Below, in pieces: positions 9,101-20,343 of a DNA stretch of 64,000 nt. The translations under genes were made by a program, and so were the position numbers. A model generated the notes under the pieces. It saw only the letters and a list, made by a program, of their open reading frames with translations. It was not told where the DNA came from and did no database searches. The stretch is taken from NCBI RefSeq assembly GCF_000282375.1, contig NZ_AKJK01000043.1:121105-185104 (forward strand). Reading direction: 5' to 3'. The stretch comes from Pseudomonas sp. GM50. GTDB lineage: Bacteria; Pseudomonadota; Gammaproteobacteria; Pseudomonadales; Pseudomonadaceae. Each line of letters starts with the position of its first letter. The stretch's first letter is position 1.

Positions 9101-9932
9101 ACAGCAAGCCTGGCAGGCCGTAACTCAGCGCGTCCAGCCAGAAGGTTCGATGGTCCAGGACGTTACCGACCCAATGCTCCTGGATGGCACTGATTTCACT
9201 TGGGGTCATGTCTGCCAGGACTTTGTCCAGGATGCTGACCAGCAGTTTGTTGTTCGGGGGCACGGCCATTGCCAATTGGTAGCGATAGGGTGTTTCACCG
9301 CTGACGTAGAGCCCGTCGAGCTTGAGCTGGCGCAGACTCCAGACACTGGAGGCGAGATCGCCCACTACGGCGTCCACAGCGTCGGTGGCGAGCGCCTGCA
9401 GCGCCGAGCTGACGTTGGGCATCGCCACCAGATTCAGGTCGGGATGGTGGGTGCGCAATAGTTCATGGGGGGCATAGTTTTCCACCACGGCGATCTTCAG
9501 CCCGTACAGGTCTCCGAGTTTGCGCGGTTGGGGGCCTCCGACGTGAGCCAGAATGACAATCGGAAAGTCGAGATAGGGGCGGGTGAACGACAGATACGTC
9601 TGGCGCTCGGGGGTCGACATAATGCCGGGCAAGATGTCCAGCTTGCCTTGTTTGGCCTGCTTCAGGACCTCGGTCCAGCTGACCGGCTCGATGGGCGTGA
9701 GTTTGATGGCCAGCCGTTGGCGGATAACGTTGATGTAGTCCGCTGCCAGGCCCTGATAACGCCCATGTTCGTCGCGAAATTCAAACGGCGGCCAGGACGC
9801 GTCCACGCCCAGGCGCAATTCCGGATGAGCCGTCAGCCAGTTACGTTCTTCGTCGGTAAGAGTCAACGCACCAGCCGTTGCGGTCCAGGTCATCAGCGAC
9901 AGCAAAAAAAGCACGGTCGGCCATCTGGGCAT
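6186..9932 (-). CDS. rmcA: RmcA-type c-di-GMP enzyme: SBP-TM-PAS(4)-GGDEF-EAL
   Basis: Start at ATG 9932 (MPRWPTVLFLL), giving a signal/anchor segment; 1248 aa, close to P. aeruginosa RmcA, which is also the gene next to rpoD. Order: periplasmic SBP_bac_3 domain about 25-265, membrane helix about 275-298, four PAS domains about 325-760, GGDEF about 800-960 with intact LGGDEF near 887, EAL about 980-1230 with intact EALIRW near 1015. It can both make and break c-di-GMP in principle; RmcA acts mainly as a phosphodiesterase responding to redox-active compounds. The periplasmic domain may sense an amino acid. A terminator separates it from rpoD. Confidence 0.9.
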   Translation of the reverse strand: MPRWPTVLFLLSLMTWTATAGALTLTDEERNWLTAHPELRLGVDASWPPFEFRDEHGRYQGLAADYINVIRQRLAIKLTPIEPVSWTEVLKQAKQGKLDILPGIMSTPERQTYLSFTRPYLDFPIVILAHVGGPQPRKLGDLYGLKIAVVENYAPHELLRTHHPDLNLVAMPNVSSALQALATDAVDAVVGDLASSVWSLRQLKLDGLYVSGETPYRYQLAMAVPPNNKLLVSILDKVLADMTPSEISAIQEHWVGNVLDHRTFWLDALSYGLPGLLFLMIVLAVVIRINRRLSSEIARRVALEQELRSSEYHYRGLVESLSAIAWEARISDYTYSYVSPHAQDLLGYPLPHWLIPGFWRNIIHPADLTRAQTFCDREVAAGRDHSVDYRVITADGRCLWVRDIVSLIEHAHEPVLRGLMIDISEAKRTEEALRLSEQKFASVFQQCPDILVIARLSDGCLLEVNEAFEEQIGLKAEDVIGQTATDLNIWGVPGVGPGLLQRLQAGSIRNLEMPFRRSNGQVFTGLISAEPFDLDTTPALVVVVRDISQLKETQQQLQTSEEKFAKAFHASPDGLLLSRQSDGLLLEVNEGFSRITGFNSAMSVDRSALDLGIWVNLNERKQMLELLHRDGFVRDFSCHIRRKDGQIRLCEVSSRPLPIGDEDCMLTIARDITERHLMQEKLQQAATVFESTAEGVLITDTQQHISAVNRAFTEITGYSESEALGHTPRLLASGLHDSAFYAAMWHQLTADGHWQGEISNRRKNGELYPSWLTISAVRNRDKFITHFVAVFADISSLKHAQAKLDYQAHHDPLTGLPNRTLFESRLLTALNSQQENGGQGAVLFLDLDRFKHINDSLGHPVGDLLLKGIAVRLKEQLRDIDTVARLGGDEFIILLPGLQQSSDADNIATKLLNCFAAPFQAGEHEFFISASIGTSLYPKDGCDVATLVKNADAAMYRSKAKGRNRVESYTRDLTAQASERVALEHELRRAIERNELFLYYQPKISLDDHRVVGAEALIRWHHPTFGDVPPEHFIPLAEENGMILQIGDWVLETACRQMYEWNQVYECLGPLSVNLAGAQLRQPNLLGRIEQLLKDNHLKPGFLQLEITENFIMSQAEEALAVLHQLKRLGVQLAIDDFGTGYSSLSYLKRLPLDILKIDQSFVRGLPDDPHDAAIVRAIIALGRSMQFTVIAEGVETQAQQQFLAAEGCEQIQGYIVSLPLPPDEFAATFLRTAILDFSDSTAEKPSL

Positions 9933-10025
9933 AACGGTCTCGTTATGGCTGCGGGGGAATGTTTCGAGTGTAGACGGGCTATTCGGCGGGGGGGATGTAC
10001 GGGGCATTTAATCTGTATAAAGCAA

Positions 10026-10049
10026 AACCCCCGGCCTGGGCCGGGGGTT
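10026..10049 (-). terminator. rpoD terminator
   Basis: Stem AACCCCCGGCC / GGCCGGGGGTT with a 2-base loop, followed on the minus strand by TTGCTTTATAC; it lies just after the rpoD stop codon. Confidence 0.85.
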
Positions 10050-10055
10050 CTGTGA

Positions 10056-11903
<1,848 letters not shown>

Positions 11904-11970
11904 AACACCCTATCCACTGAAGGTCTTGGCGGGCAAAAAACAAGCCGAGGATTATACCTGAGCTATGACC

Positions 11971-13944
11971 TCACGCGCCAGTTGAGGTCGGGCTTGATAC
12001 GGAAACATTGCGACTTAAAAGGTCGCGCAGTTGATTTTTCTCTTCGGCGCTCAATTCACTTTGACGTGCTTTTCGAAGAAGTTGTTCCAGGTTCCGCTCG
12101 CGTTGGCGGGCTGACAAGCTAGTAATGGTGTCGAAAAACTGTTGTTCAAGGTTATCTCCATCAATCAGCCATTCCTTTTCTGCCAGCGCTTTTAGCAGTC
12201 GGCCTTGTTCGGTGCCGTGCCAGCGCGCAATCAGTTGAAATGAGTTTAGCTTGGGATTCTTCTGTACGGCTTCGAGCAGGGCGACCAACAGTTGCGTGTT
12301 GGTATGGTCCTCGGCAGCGAAGTGCCCCGCATCCTCGACTTTCTCAGCCAGTTGCGGGTGATGCAGCAACGTGCGCAAGGCGGCCAGGGTGGGCGGCTCT
12401 ACAGCGGCTGGCACCCGTGGCGCCCGCGGTTGATCACGCTCGCCGCCACGTTTGCCGTTCTTGTCCCACGGCTTCTTGTCCCATTTCTTGCCACCTGCAC
12501 CAGGCTTTTTCGGCGTCCATTCCTGCTGCGGCGCGTACATCTCTTGCGCCTGCGGCTGATGGTAGTCGCTGTAATCCGGCATGGCGTCGTAATCGATGCC
12601 CGGATCGTAAGCGGGTGGCGCTTCCTGAGGCTGAGGCGTGCTTTGCACGAGTTGGCTCACGGCTTCACCGCTAAGCCCGGTAATTTCGCTCAGGCGCTGG
12701 CGCATCAAGATGCGCAGGTTGGCGCCCGGGACTTTGTCGATCAGCGGCGCGGCGAGGGTGGCCATGTGGGCCTTGCCTTCGAGGGAGCGCGGGTCCGATT
12801 CTTCGGTCAGCTGTTGGAAGAAGTAATCGGCCAACGGCTGGGCGTGCTGATTGATTCGCGCGCGGAACGCGTCAGTGCCCTCGGAGCGGACCAGGGTATC
12901 CGGATCCTCGCCCTCAGGCAGGAACAGAAAGCGCGCCCGGCGCCCGTCCTGCAGGCATGGCAGGGTTGCCTCCAGCGCCCGCCAGGCGGCATTTCGGCCT
13001 GCCTGGTCGCCGTCGAAGCAGAACAGTACGCTGGGCACGACGCGAAACAGGCGCTTCAAGTGCTCTTCGCTGGTGGCGGTGCCCAAGGTTGCGACGGCAT
13101 TGCGCAGGCCTTGCTGGGCGAGGGCGATGACGTCCATATAGCCTTCGACTACGATGATTTCGTCGAGGTTGCGGTTGTTCTTGCGTGCTTCATAGAGGCC
13201 GTAGAGTTCCTGGCCTTTATGGAAAACCGGGGTTTCCGGTGAGTTCAGGTATTTCGGCTTGTCGTCGCCCAGCACTCGGCCGCCGAAGGCGATGATGCGC
13301 CCGCGACTGTCGCGGATCGGGAACATCACGCGATCGCGGAAGCGGTCATAGCGCTTGCCGGTTTCGGCGTTCTCGATCAGCAGGCCAGCATCGATCATGG
13401 CTTTTTGCTGCAGGGTATCGCTGCTCAAGTGCTTGTACAGATTATCCCAGCCGGGTGGGGCAAAACCGAGTCCGAAGTCCCGGGCGATTTCTCCCGTCAG
13501 TCCACGACCCTTCAAGTAATCCACGGCGGCTTTGCGCGACGGATGGCTTTTCAGGGCTTGACGATAAAAATCGGCGGCGGCTGTGAGCAGCGGATACAGC
13601 GGCGAATCGGTGGGCTGCCGCGGTTTGTGCGGTCGGCCACTTTCTTCGCGGGGAATTTCCATGCCGGCGGCTTTGGCCAGTTCTTCGACAGCCTGGACGA
13701 AATCCAGGTTGTCATGGTCCATCATGAAGCCGAGGGCGTTACCGCCAGCGCCGCAGCCGAAGCAGTAATAGAACTGTTTGTCGGGGCTGACGCTGAAGGA
13801 GGGGGTTTTCTCTTTATGAAACGGGCAACAGGCAGTGTAGTTTTTGCCGGCTTTTTTCATTTGCAGGCGCGAGCTGACCACGTCGACGATGTCGGTGCGG
13901 TTCAGAAGGTCGTCAATGAAGCTCTGGGGAATTAGCCCGGCCAT
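11971..13944 (-). CDS. dnaG: DNA primase DnaG
   Basis: 657 aa. Makes RNA primers at the replication fork. CHC2 zinc finger at residues about 38-66 (CCPFH...CFGCG), catalytic TOPRIM domain about 255-340 with 'VVEGYMDVI' and 'DGDQAGRNA', and a long C-terminal DnaB-interaction domain about 520-650. The linker (about 430-510) is unusually rich in Pro, Gln, Lys and Gly, as in other pseudomonad primases. Upstream of rpoD and downstream of rpsU, but 481 bases from rpsU. Confidence 0.97.
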   Translation of the reverse strand: MAGLIPQSFIDDLLNRTDIVDVVSSRLQMKKAGKNYTACCPFHKEKTPSFSVSPDKQFYYCFGCGAGGNALGFMMDHDNLDFVQAVEELAKAAGMEIPREESGRPHKPRQPTDSPLYPLLTAAADFYRQALKSHPSRKAAVDYLKGRGLTGEIARDFGLGFAPPGWDNLYKHLSSDTLQQKAMIDAGLLIENAETGKRYDRFRDRVMFPIRDSRGRIIAFGGRVLGDDKPKYLNSPETPVFHKGQELYGLYEARKNNRNLDEIIVVEGYMDVIALAQQGLRNAVATLGTATSEEHLKRLFRVVPSVLFCFDGDQAGRNAAWRALEATLPCLQDGRRARFLFLPEGEDPDTLVRSEGTDAFRARINQHAQPLADYFFQQLTEESDPRSLEGKAHMATLAAPLIDKVPGANLRILMRQRLSEITGLSGEAVSQLVQSTPQPQEAPPAYDPGIDYDAMPDYSDYHQPQAQEMYAPQQEWTPKKPGAGGKKWDKKPWDKNGKRGGERDQPRAPRVPAAVEPPTLAALRTLLHHPQLAEKVEDAGHFAAEDHTNTQLLVALLEAVQKNPKLNSFQLIARWHGTEQGRLLKALAEKEWLIDGDNLEQQFFDTITSLSARQRERNLEQLLRKARQSELSAEEKNQLRDLLSRNVSVSSPTSTGA

Positions 13945-14425
13945 GGCGTTCTCGTCATCTGCGCTGATATGGACCCAAAACGAAGGGCGGCCGAACGCGG
14001 GTCGTTGTTTGAGGCGCGCAGGGTGTGCGGCTCGACCTGTGTCGTCTGCGTATCGCTGTCGGGAAGTGTATCTGCCGAAAATCCACTGACGTTAGTACCA
14101 ATCAGTATTCGACTATTTGAAAGTGTTTCGCTGAATCCGGCGACGGCCAGTCATTGGCCTCGGATAGCTCATAAGCGGGCACGCAAGAAGGTGCCTTGGG
14201 CTGATCGTCGTGAGAGGAATCAGTGGGTGTGCTCGTCAGTAGCCTTGGAAGGCTCGTCAGAAAAGACGTGCACCGCTGGCAAAAGAGCCAGGTCTGACGC
14301 TGTGAAGCAGATTTGTCTCGGTCGCGTCTGCGGCTTTGACGGTGAAGCATCAAGCGTTTTCCGCAAATGCCATTAGCCCGGCTGAGGGCCGGGCTTGGCA
14401 GAAGCTTGCTACGATCGTCTGTGTA
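13945..14425. other. rpsU-dnaG spacer without a recognised gene
   Basis: 481 bases with no reading frame that has both a ribosome site and protein-like composition. It contains a direct repeat GCTCGTCAG (14231-14239 and 14252-14260) flanking the inverted arms AGCCTT/AAGGCT (14241-14254). In P. aeruginosa a YqeY-type gene lies between dnaG and rpsU; none is visible here. A dnaG promoter is expected in this gap but I could not assign it with confidence. Confidence 0.5.
14375..14395 (-). terminator. Hairpin after rpsU (terminator or attenuator)
   Basis: AGCCCGGC / GCCGGGCT-type stem with a TGAG-type loop, 30 bases after the rpsU stop; on the minus strand it is followed by AATGGCATTTGC, a poor U-tract. 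Partial read-through to dnaG, as in the E. coli operon, is plausible. Confidence 0.55.
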
Positions 14426-14641
14426 TTAGTACAGACGAACGGCGCGGCGCTGTTCGCGCTGAACTTTCTTGGCGTGACGCTTAACAGCGGCTGCTGCTTT
14501 ACGCTTACGCTCAGAAGTTGGCTTCTCGTAAAATTCGCGGCTACGAACTTCAGCCAGTACACCGGCTTTTTCGCAGGAGCGCTTGAAACGACGCAGAGCT
14601 ACGTCGAAGGGTTCGTTCTCTTTTACTTTGACGGCTGGCAT
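14426..14641 (-). CDS. rpsU: 30S ribosomal protein S21
   Basis: 71 aa, full length, beginning [20 protein letters not shown], with the basic [15 protein letters not shown] segment typical of bS21. First gene of the macromolecular synthesis group and divergent from tsaD across a 199-base gap that should hold both promoters. Confidence 0.98.
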
Positions 14642-14840
14642 CCAGAGCTACCTTCATTCATTACCGGGGTCAACATCCTCGCGGCAAAAGAGCACTTGAA
14701 GACGTCGGTTTTTAAGGGTTGCGGATGTTAACCCCTCATCGCTCGGAATGCAAAGCCTCTGATCGAAAACCGCTGGTCGGGGCATCACGCGACGACTATT
14801 ATGCGCGCCTTCGAATTCAGCCTCTACAAGGCGCAAACCC

Positions 14841-15866
14841 ATGCTAGTACTGGGATTAGAAACCTCTTGCGACGAAACCGGTGTCGCACTTTACGACAGT
14901 GAACGCGGGTTGTTGGCCGACGCGCTGTTCAGTCAGATCGATCTGCATCGTGCCTATGGCGGCGTGGTGCCGGAGCTGGCGTCGCGTGATCACGTCAAAC
15001 GCATGCTGCCCTTGATTCGTCAGGTGCTGGCCGAGGCCGGCTGTGTGCCGACCGAGATCGACGCCATCGCTTATACCGCGGGTCCTGGCCTGGTCGGAGC
15101 CCTGCTGGTGGGGGCTTCCTGCGCCCAGGCGCTGGCCTTTGCCTGGGGCGTTCCGGCCTTGGGCGTGCACCACATGGAAGGTCACTTGCTGGCGCCGATG
15201 CTGGAGTCGCAACCACCGCAGTTCCCGTTCGTCGCTTTGTTGGTGTCGGGTGGTCATACGCAGCTGGTTCAGGTCGATGGGATCGGCCAATACACGCTCT
15301 TGGGCGAGACCCTCGACGATGCTGCCGGCGAAGCATTCGACAAGACCGCGAAGATGATGGGCCTGAATTATCCGGGCGGCCCGGAGATCGCTCGTCTGGC
15401 GGAGCAAGGCGTTGCAGGACGTTTCACCTTTCCGCGTCCGATGTGTGATCGTCCAGGCTTGGCTTTCAGCTTCAGTGGCCTGAAAACCTTTGCTCTGAAC
15501 ACCTGGCAGCAGAGCGTCAACGCCGGGGACGACAGCGAGCAAGCCCGTTGCGACATCTCGCTGGCGTTCCAGCAGGCCGTGGTGGAGACTTTGACCATCA
15601 AGTGCAAGCGTGCCCTGAAACAGGCGGGTCTCAAGCGTCTGGTGATCGCAGGGGGCGTCAGCGCCAACAAAGCACTGCGGGTTTCACTGGAAAAAATGCT
15701 CGGCGACATGAAGGGCGATGTGTTTTATGCCCGTCCGGAGTTCTGCACCGATAATGGCGCGATGATTGCGTTTGCCGGTTGCCAGCGCTTGCAGGCCGGC
15801 CAGCATGAAAACCTGGCGATCAGCGTGCAGGCGCGCTGGCCGATGGAGCAATTGTCGGCGCTGTGA
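14841..15866 (+). CDS. tsaD: tRNA N6-adenosine threonylcarbamoyltransferase TsaD
   Basis: 341 aa. Transfers the threonylcarbamoyl group from TC-AMP to A37 of ANN-reading tRNAs, with TsaB and TsaE. ASKHA fold: '[11 protein letters not shown]' at residues 4-14, metal-binding 'HHMEGH' near 111-116, 'SGGHTQL' near 136, 'GGVSANK' near 270, 'DNGAMIA' near 300. The start is set by the invariant N-terminus. Convergent with plsY, 23 bases between stops. Confidence 0.97.
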   Translation: MLVLGLETSCDETGVALYDSERGLLADALFSQIDLHRAYGGVVPELASRDHVKRMLPLIRQVLAEAGCVPTEIDAIAYTAGPGLVGALLVGASCAQALAFAWGVPALGVHHMEGHLLAPMLESQPPQFPFVALLVSGGHTQLVQVDGIGQYTLLGETLDDAAGEAFDKTAKMMGLNYPGGPEIARLAEQGVAGRFTFPRPMCDRPGLAFSFSGLKTFALNTWQQSVNAGDDSEQARCDISLAFQQAVVETLTIKCKRALKQAGLKRLVIAGGVSANKALRVSLEKMLGDMKGDVFYARPEFCTDNGAMIAFAGCQRLQAGQHENLAISVQARWPMEQLSAL

Positions 15867-15889
15867 TGAGCGGCGTTCACGTGCGGTAT

Positions 15890-16459
15890 TTAAAAATGCC
15901 GTTCGCGCCCGGCAAACAGGTCGCGTAGATTGCCGCGATGACGCCAGACGATCAGGCCCGTGAGCGCGCTCATGGGTAGCAGTGCCGCCGGTTCTTGCCA
16001 GGCAAGCAGCGGCAGGGTCAGTGGTGTGGCAATCAGGGCGGCGAGTGAGCTGGTGCGGGTCAGGTAGAACGTCAGCAGCCAGGCGCAGACCCCCAGCAGC
16101 GCGGCGGGCGGGTAGAGCCCCAGCAGCATGCCGGCCGCGGTGGCGACACCCTTGCCACCGCGAAAGCGGAAGTACAGCGGAAACAGGTGACCGATAACGG
16201 CGCAGACGCCGATCCAGGCCTGTTCTTGTAGTGAGAGGCCTATTGCACCCGCGATCAATACGGGCAGCAGGCCTTTGTTCAGGTCGCCGAGCAAGGTCAG
16301 GATGGCGAGTTTCTTGCCGGCCAGACGCAACATGTTGGTGGCACCGGCATTGCCCGAGCCACTCATTCGCGGATCGGGGTTACCGGTCAGGCGGCTGAGC
16401 AAAATGGCGAAGGACAGAGAGCCGAGCAGGTAGGCGAGAATCGCCAGTAACCAAAACAT
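15890..16459 (-). CDS. plsY: Glycerol-3-phosphate acyltransferase PlsY
   Basis: 189 aa integral inner-membrane protein with about five hydrophobic helices. Acylates glycerol-3-phosphate from acyl-phosphate, the first step of phospholipid synthesis. Family motifs visible: '[13 protein letters not shown]' near residues 33-45, '[10 protein letters not shown]' near 100-110, and 'TSSLAAL' with the following loop near 140-150. Divergent from folB. Confidence 0.96.
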   Translation of the reverse strand: MFWLLAILAYLLGSLSFAILLSRLTGNPDPRMSGSGNAGATNMLRLAGKKLAILTLLGDLNKGLLPVLIAGAIGLSLQEQAWIGVCAVIGHLFPLYFRFRGGKGVATAAGMLLGLYPPAALLGVCAWLLTFYLTRTSSLAALIATPLTLPLLAWQEPAALLPMSALTGLIVWRHRGNLRDLFAGRERHF

Positions 16460-16533
16460 GCTAACTATTCCGGGCGAGGACGCCCTGATTCTAACGGCGC
16501 ATTGCGCCCTTGTCGTGCAGTGGAGAGAAGTGC

Positions 16534-16890
16534 TTGGACAGAGTGTTTATCGAGGGCCTGGAAGTCGACACCGTGATCGGTGCCTACGACTGGGAACGAG
16601 GCATCCGACAGTGTCTTCGACTTGATCTGAGCTTCGCCTGGGACAATCGTCCGGCCGCCGCCGGTGATGATCTGACCCTGGCGCTCGACTACGCGAGCGT
16701 TTCGTCGCGCATTCAGGCGTTTGCCGAGCAGGCGCAATTTCAGCTGGTCGAGACCTTTGCCGAGCGTCTGGCGGAAGTTCTGATGAGCGAATTCAATATC
16801 ACCTGGATGCGCCTCAAACTGACCAAGCCAGGTGCCATCCCGGCTGCCACGGGTGGTGTGGGCGTGGAGATCGAGCGCGGATGTCGCTGA
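16534..16890 (+). CDS. folB: Dihydroneopterin aldolase FolB
   Basis: 118 aa from TTG 16534 ([21 protein letters not shown]), the start matching the family N-terminus, with GGAG 8 bases upstream. A frame upstream to another TTG (16510) exists but adds non-conserved residues. Converts dihydroneopterin to 6-hydroxymethyl-dihydropterin in folate synthesis. Contains 'YDWERGIRQ' near residues 18-26 and the C-terminal '[10 protein letters not shown]' loop with the catalytic Lys. Overlaps folK by 10 bases, so translation is probably coupled. Confidence 0.94.
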   Translation: MDRVFIEGLEVDTVIGAYDWERGIRQCLRLDLSFAWDNRPAAAGDDLTLALDYASVSSRIQAFAEQAQFQLVETFAERLAEVLMSEFNITWMRLKLTKPGAIPAATGGVGVEIERGCR

Positions 16891-17399
16891 CTCAGGTGTA
16901 TCTCGGGCTCGGTAGCAACATCGAGCGCGAAGCCCATTTGCAGGCAGGCCTGGACGCCCTGGCGGGTTTCCTGGTGGATATGCGCTGCTCGGCGGTATTC
17001 GAAAGCCAGCCGGTGGGGATCAAGAGCGGCCCGTTTTTCAACTTTGTGGTCTCGGCCTTCACCGATCTGCCACTGATGGAGCTGGATCGACGGTTGAAAT
17101 TCATCGAAGCGGATAACGGCCGTTACGCGCCGGACCGCAAGGGCTTGCCGCTGGATATCGACGTGCTGCTATTCGGCGACCTGGTGGGCAACTTCGATGG
17201 CTTGATCTTGCCGCGGGCCGAAATTCTGAAAAATGCATTCGTGCTGTGGCCATTGTCGCTGATTGCGCCGGATAGAGTGCATCCGGGCGTAGGCAAGAGC
17301 TTTGCGACCTTGTGGGGTGAGGCGCAGATCGATCAGGTGTTGGCGCCGGTGGCTTTTGAGTGGCGCGGTGAGCAGTTGACCCCTTTGAGTTTGTTGTGA
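16881..17399 (+). CDS. folK: 6-hydroxymethyl-dihydropterin pyrophosphokinase FolK
   Basis: 172 aa. The N-terminus '[18 protein letters not shown]' and the segment 'RYAPDRKGLPLDIDVLLFGD' (two Asp for Mg, near residues 75-95) are family signatures. It pyrophosphorylates the product of FolB, so the overlapping pair carries out consecutive steps of folate synthesis. The C-terminus is somewhat longer and more divergent than E. coli FolK. Confidence 0.93.
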   Translation: MSLTQVYLGLGSNIEREAHLQAGLDALAGFLVDMRCSAVFESQPVGIKSGPFFNFVVSAFTDLPLMELDRRLKFIEADNGRYAPDRKGLPLDIDVLLFGDLVGNFDGLILPRAEILKNAFVLWPLSLIAPDRVHPGVGKSFATLWGEAQIDQVLAPVAFEWRGEQLTPLSLL

Positions 17400-17411
17400 G
17401 GCGCAAGACGC

Positions 17412-17482
17412 CTTCGCGGGCAAGCCTCGTTCCTACAGGTGACGTCGTTCATCACCTGTAGGAGCGAGGCTTGCCCGCGAAG
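17412..17482. repeat. REPIN (two inverted REP palindromes)
   Basis: CTTCGCGGGCAAGCCTCG and its reverse complement flank a short core, in the gap between the convergent folK and cca. It can fold into one long hairpin and may serve as the terminator for both genes. One arm has a T for C change (CTCGTTCC). Confidence 0.85.
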
Positions 17483-17486
17483 CTTT

Positions 17487-18716
17487 TCAGGCCGACGCCG
17501 CTTCTTTGTAAGCTTTCAACGCCCTGAGCCGCTCGCGCTTGATCGCCTCGCCCAACTCCGGTCCCTTGAATCCCTTCTCCAGCAGCGGCTGAACCGCAAT
17601 GCTTCGCGCCGCAGTTGCCGCGCCCCGCAAATAATCCGCCTGTGGATAACTTCTCTGCTCCAGGCCTTTACGCCCTCGAGCGTCCATCTCGCACGCCGCG
17701 ATAAATTCCTCAAAGCGCTGAGGTCGACGATAGACGTCGAAACTCTGCAGTAACTCCAACAAGGTCGACGGTTTCAACTCCAGCGCACGATGGCCATGGG
17801 TGTGATACTCGCCCACCAGCAGCGCCAGTTCCTGACAGTCCTTCGGTGCCTTGAAGCGCTCGTTGACCGCTTTGATCAACTTCAGGCCTTTGTGCTCGTG
17901 AGCGATGTGGCGGGGCCATTCTTCCTCGGGCGTCAATCCTTTGCCCAGGTCATGCAGCAAGCAGGCCCAGCGTACGCTCAGCGGTTGTTTGTGCAGCGCC
18001 GCTTGCTCCAGCACGCTCAGGGTATGCACGCCCGTGTCGATTTCCGGGTGATGGGCTGCGGGTTGCGGTACACCGAACAGCGCGTCGACTTCCGGCATCA
18101 GTACCTTGAGAGCACCGCATTCGCGCAGCACCTCGATGAATACTTGGGGTTGGTCTTCCATCAGTGCGCGAGCGATTTCTTTCCAGCTGCGTTCCGCGGT
18201 CAATGCCTCCAACTCACCTGATTCGCTGAGTTGACGCATCAGCTCCAATGTCTCGGGGGCAACGGTGAAACCCAGTTCCGCATAACGCGCGGCAAAGCGG
18301 GCAACGCGCAGAACACGGAGCGGATCTTCGGCGAAAGCGGGGGAAACGTGACGAAGCAGGCGCGCCTCTAGATCCCGCTGGCCATGATAGGGGTCCGTCA
18401 GGTTCTGCTGGTCGTCTTCAGCCATGGCGTTGATCGTCAGGTCGCGACGAATCAGATCTTCTTCGAGCGTGACGTCGGGGCTGGCGTGAAAGATGAAGCC
18501 GCCGTAGCCGCGCCCGTTTTTGCGTTCGGTGCGGGCGAGAGCATATTCCTCACCGCTTTTGGGGTGAAGAAATACCGGGAAGTCCGCGCCCACCGGACGA
18601 AAGCCCTTGGCGAGCATTTCTTCGGTGGTGGCACCCACAACGACCCAGTCGATATCGGTAACAGGTTTGCCCAGCAGGCGATCGCGGACCGCTCCACCGA
18701 CTTTATAAATCTGCAT
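17487..18716 (-). CDS. cca: Multifunctional CCA-adding enzyme
   Basis: 409 aa. Adds and repairs the 3' CCA of tRNAs using CTP and ATP. Nucleotidyltransferase head: '[11 protein letters not shown]' at residues 6-16 and the two-Asp motif 'TDIDW' near 20-24; '[10 protein letters not shown]' near 90; '[16 protein letters not shown]' near 133. The C-terminal HD domain is intact ('HTLSVLE' near 225, 'LLHDLGKG' near 248), as in the gammaproteobacterial long form with phosphatase and phosphodiesterase activity. Confidence 0.97.
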   Translation of the reverse strand: MQIYKVGGAVRDRLLGKPVTDIDWVVVGATTEEMLAKGFRPVGADFPVFLHPKSGEEYALARTERKNGRGYGGFIFHASPDVTLEEDLIRRDLTINAMAEDDQQNLTDPYHGQRDLEARLLRHVSPAFAEDPLRVLRVARFAARYAELGFTVAPETLELMRQLSESGELEALTAERSWKEIARALMEDQPQVFIEVLRECGALKVLMPEVDALFGVPQPAAHHPEIDTGVHTLSVLEQAALHKQPLSVRWACLLHDLGKGLTPEEEWPRHIAHEHKGLKLIKAVNERFKAPKDCQELALLVGEYHTHGHRALELKPSTLLELLQSFDVYRRPQRFEEFIAACEMDARGRKGLEQRSYPQADYLRGAATAARSIAVQPLLEKGFKGPELGEAIKRERLRALKAYKEAASA

Positions 18717-18780
18717 AAAAAACCTCCGTTAGCCCGACAGAATAACCTTTGCGTCGAACTTCCGGAGGCAGAAAACAGGA

Positions 18781-20343
18781 TCAAAGATGAATGACTGCCA
18801 GGTCCAGCCGGCCGTAATCCCCCTCGCCGTGCTCGTTTCTGGGCGGAACATGGTGGGTTTTCATCACCTGATCCCCTTGCAGGGTTTCCAGGTGGATGTC
18901 GAAGCCCCAGAGGCGGTGCAGGTGCTTGAGCACTTCATCAGTGGAATCGCCCAGCGGTTTGCGGTCGTGTTGTTGGTGACGCAAGGTCAGGGAGCGGTCG
19001 CCACGTCGGTCGATGCTGTAGATCTGTATGTTGGGTTCACGATTGCCCAGGTTGTATTGCGCCGCCAGGGTTTCACGAATGGTTCGATAGCCGTCTTCGT
19101 CGTGTATCGCCGGAACCAGCAGGTCGTCCTTCTGATCGTCATCGAGGATGCTGAACAGCTTGAGGTCGCGGATCACCTTGGGTGACAGGTACTGCAGGAT
19201 GAAACTCTCGTCCTTGAAGCTGCTCATGGCGAATTTGATGCTGGACAGCCAGTCGGTGCCGGCGATTTCCGGAAACCAGCGATAGTCCTCTTCGGTGGGG
19301 TGTTCGCATATCCGGCGGATATCGCGATACATGGCAAAACCCAGGGTGTAGGGGTTGATTCCGCTGTAATAGGGGCTGTCGAAACCGGGCTGGAAGACCA
19401 CGCTGGTATGGGAAGTCAGGAACTCCATCATGAAGCCATCGGTGACGAGGCCTTCGTCATACAAGTCGTTCATCAAGGTGTAGTGCCAGAACGTGGCCCA
19501 GCCTTCGTTCATCACCTGGGTCTGGCGCTGTGGATAAAAATACTGGGCGATCTTGCGCACGATCCGCACGATTTCACGCTGCCAAGGCTCCAGCAGCGGA
19601 GCGTGTTTTTCGATGAAATACAGGATGTTTTCCTGAGGTTCGGCGGGGAAGCGTGCGTTGTCCTTGTCGCTGTACTTGTCCGCGCCTTTTGGAATGGTCC
19701 GCCACAAATCGTTGATCTGCTTCTGCAGATGCTCTTCCCGATCCTTCTGCCGACGGCGTTCTTCTTCGGCGGAAATCGGATAAGGGCGTTTGTACCGGTC
19801 GACCCCGTAATTCATCAGCGCATGGCAGGAATCGAGCAAGTCCTCTACCGCGTCGATGCCGTGGCGTTCTTCGCACTGCATGATGTACTGCTTGGCGAAC
19901 ACCAGGTAATCGATGATCGAGCTGGCGTCGGTCCAGGTGCGGAACAGGTAGTTGCCTTTGAAAAAGCTGTTATGGCCATAGCAGGCATGAGCCACCACCA
20001 GAGCCTGCATGCAGATGGTGTTTTCTTCCATCAGATAGGCAATGCAGGGGTCTGAGTTGATCACAATCTCGTAGGCCAGGCCCATCTGGCCGCGGCTGTA
20101 GGATTTTTCGGTGCTGAGGAAGTGTTTGCCATAGGACCAATGGTGATAACCCAACGGCATACCGACAGAGGCGTAGGCGTCCATCATCTGCTCGGCGGTG
20201 ATCACTTCGATCTGGTTGGGGTAGGTATCCAGGGCGTAGCGGGCCGCGAGACGACTGATTTCGCGGTCGTAGGCCTGGATCAGCTCGAATGTCCATTCAG
20301 AGCCGGTGGAAATGGGTTGGCGCTTCTGCTCTTTGGCGGTCAT
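18781..20343 (-). CDS. ycgB: SpoVR family protein YcgB
   Basis: 520 aa, full length. Soluble, no signal or membrane segment. Family segments: '[10 protein letters not shown]' near residue 65, '[13 protein letters not shown]' near 118-130, '[11 protein letters not shown]' near 280, '[13 protein letters not shown]' near 330. The biochemical role is unknown; in gammaproteobacteria the gene travels with yeaH and prkA and the trio is stress/stationary-phase linked. Its start overlaps the yeaH stop by 4 bases, indicating translational coupling. Confidence 0.93.
   Translation of the reverse strand: MTAKEQKRQPISTGSEWTFELIQAYDREISRLAARYALDTYPNQIEVITAEQMMDAYASVGMPLGYHHWSYGKHFLSTEKSYSRGQMGLAYEIVINSDPCIAYLMEENTICMQALVVAHACYGHNSFFKGNYLFRTWTDASSIIDYLVFAKQYIMQCEERHGIDAVEDLLDSCHALMNYGVDRYKRPYPISAEEERRRQKDREEHLQKQINDLWRTIPKGADKYSDKDNARFPAEPQENILYFIEKHAPLLEPWQREIVRIVRKIAQYFYPQRQTQVMNEGWATFWHYTLMNDLYDEGLVTDGFMMEFLTSHTSVVFQPGFDSPYYSGINPYTLGFAMYRDIRRICEHPTEEDYRWFPEIAGTDWLSSIKFAMSSFKDESFILQYLSPKVIRDLKLFSILDDDQKDDLLVPAIHDEDGYRTIRETLAAQYNLGNREPNIQIYSIDRRGDRSLTLRHQQHDRKPLGDSTDEVLKHLHRLWGFDIHLETLQGDQVMKTHHVPPRNEHGEGDYGRLDLAVIHL

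Noticed and set aside
14102..14353. Minus-strand frame of 83 codons in the rpsU-dnaG gap
   Set aside because: Low-complexity Arg/Ser-rich, no good ribosome site; not supported as a YqeY gene.
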